From: Acidobacteriota bacterium | GTDB taxonomy: Bacteria > Acidobacteriota > Terriglobia > Terriglobales > Acidobacteriaceae | Direction of reading: 5' to 3' | DNA: 5,813 nt | Assembly: GCA_021811745.1 (NCBI GenBank) | Contig: JAJZNH010000021.1 | Coordinates: 1 to 5,813 of the forward strand | Shown here: one piece after another, positions 5,424-5,813 of the stretch | Position numbering within the stretch: the first letter of the stretch is position 1 | Layout of the letters: each line of letters opens with the position of its first letter | Notes under the pieces: generated by a model | Database searches by the model: none | The model's input: the letters and a program-made list of their open reading frames with translations, nothing else | What the model was told of the DNA's origin: nothing | Position numbers and translations under genes: made by a program

Positions 5424-5813
5424 TCAGCGGCAGAGCCAGCCGCCATCCACTGCGAGCAGGTGGCCATGCACGTAGTTGCTCGCCTCGGAGGCAAGGAAGA
5501 CGGCTGCGCCGGCGAGGTCCGAAGGCAGACCCCAGCGCCCCGCCGGAATGCGGCTCAGGATCGCCTCCGAACGCACCGGGTCGGCGCGCAGGGCAGCGGT
5601 GTTCTCGGTAGCCATGTAACCCGGCGCAATGGCATTTACATTGATGCCTTTGCTGGCCCATTCGTTTGCCAGGGCCTTGGTCAGTTGCGCCACGCCACCC
5701 TTGGAAGCGGAGTAACTGGGGATGAGAATGCCTCCCTGGAACGACTGCATCGAGGCAGTGTTGATGATCTTGCCATGGCCTTGCGCCAGCATCAGGCGGC
5801 CAGCGTATTGGCT
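5424..5813 (-). CDS. kduD: KduD-type short-chain dehydrogenase (2-dehydro-3-deoxy-D-gluconate 5-dehydrogenase), N-terminal half outside window
   Basis: The C-terminal 129 residues of a classical SDR; family members are about 250 residues, so the NAD-binding half lies beyond the right edge. KduD is a cytoplasmic NAD-dependent enzyme that interconverts 2,5-diketo-3-deoxygluconate and 2-keto-3-deoxygluconate in breakdown of pectin-derived and other unsaturated uronates. Within the visible part (numbered from the right edge) the catalytic serine is S21 in INTASM and the catalytic pair is Y34 and K38 in YSASK, spaced as in all SDRs. KduD-like context is strong: GKIINTASMQSFQGG, LTKALANEWASKGINVNAIAPGYMATENTAALRAD, RIPAGRWG, DLAGAAVFLASEASNYVHGH and the terminal LAVDGGWLCR. 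I prefer KduD over generic FabG-like reductases because of the ATENTAALRAD and RIPAGRWG segments. Reading continues in frame to the last base, so the Met at 5790-5792 is internal and not the start. It converges with the secreted-protein gene and probably belongs to a sugar-acid cluster to the right. Confidence 0.9.
   Translation of the reverse strand, partial: SQYAGRLMLAQGHGKIINTASMQSFQGGILIPSYSASKGGVAQLTKALANEWASKGINVNAIAPGYMATENTAALRADPVRSEAILSRIPAGRWGLPSDLAGAAVFLASEASNYVHGHLLAVDGGWLCR

Noticed and set aside
5790..5792. ATG as the start of the kduD-like gene
   Set aside because: The frame stays open to the window edge with sequence matching the family (AGRLMLAQG), so this Met is internal and the gene is cut by the edge.

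Overview
The window looks like a chromosomal segment from a member of the Acidobacteriota, probably class Terriglobia. The main argument is the secreted protein at 1817-2791, which resembles the VWFA-related domain family (TIGR03436) expanded in that phylum. Moderately high GC, and a secreted protein at 4508-5281 of a type I associate with the same group, fit this. The assignment rests on family recognition from memory, not on a search.

Layout from left to right. (1) 1-1455, minus strand: almost all of a DHA2-family (EmrB/QacA-like) drug efflux permease. It starts at a TTG and its C-terminus runs off the left edge. (2) 1456-1816: a gene-poor spacer. It holds a very strong intrinsic terminator for the gene to its right, a second small hairpin, and the 5' leader of the permease. 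(3) 1817-2791, minus: a Sec-exported VWFA-like protein with a degenerate metal-binding site. (4) 2792-3024: a divergent intergenic region with a good Shine-Dalgarno for the VWFA gene, an imperfect dyad, a hairpin followed by seven T, and a promoter placed so that the next gene may be translated from a leaderless message. (5) 3025-4347, plus: an MFS transporter of the MFS_3/EntS-like (DHA3) group. (6) 4508-5281, plus: a secreted protein of unknown function with a clear signal peptide and strong ribosome binding site. (7) 5282-5423: a convergent spacer with two hairpins. (8) 5424-5813, minus: the C-terminal half of KduD, a short-chain dehydrogenase of 2-keto-3-deoxy-gluconate/uronate metabolism, entering from the right edge.

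The genes do not form an evident single pathway. There are two unrelated MFS exporters on either side of an exported VWFA protein, then a secreted protein and a sugar-acid catabolic enzyme that is probably part of a cluster to the right. Strand changes and the strong terminator at 1763-1807 argue that most of these are separate transcription units. I found no insertion sequence, CRISPR array, tRNA, rRNA or toxin-antitoxin pair, and no convincing undescribed system. The best second-look items are the possible leaderless start at 3025, the degenerate MIDAS site of the VWFA protein, the unassigned secreted protein, and unexplained hairpins in the intergenic regions.
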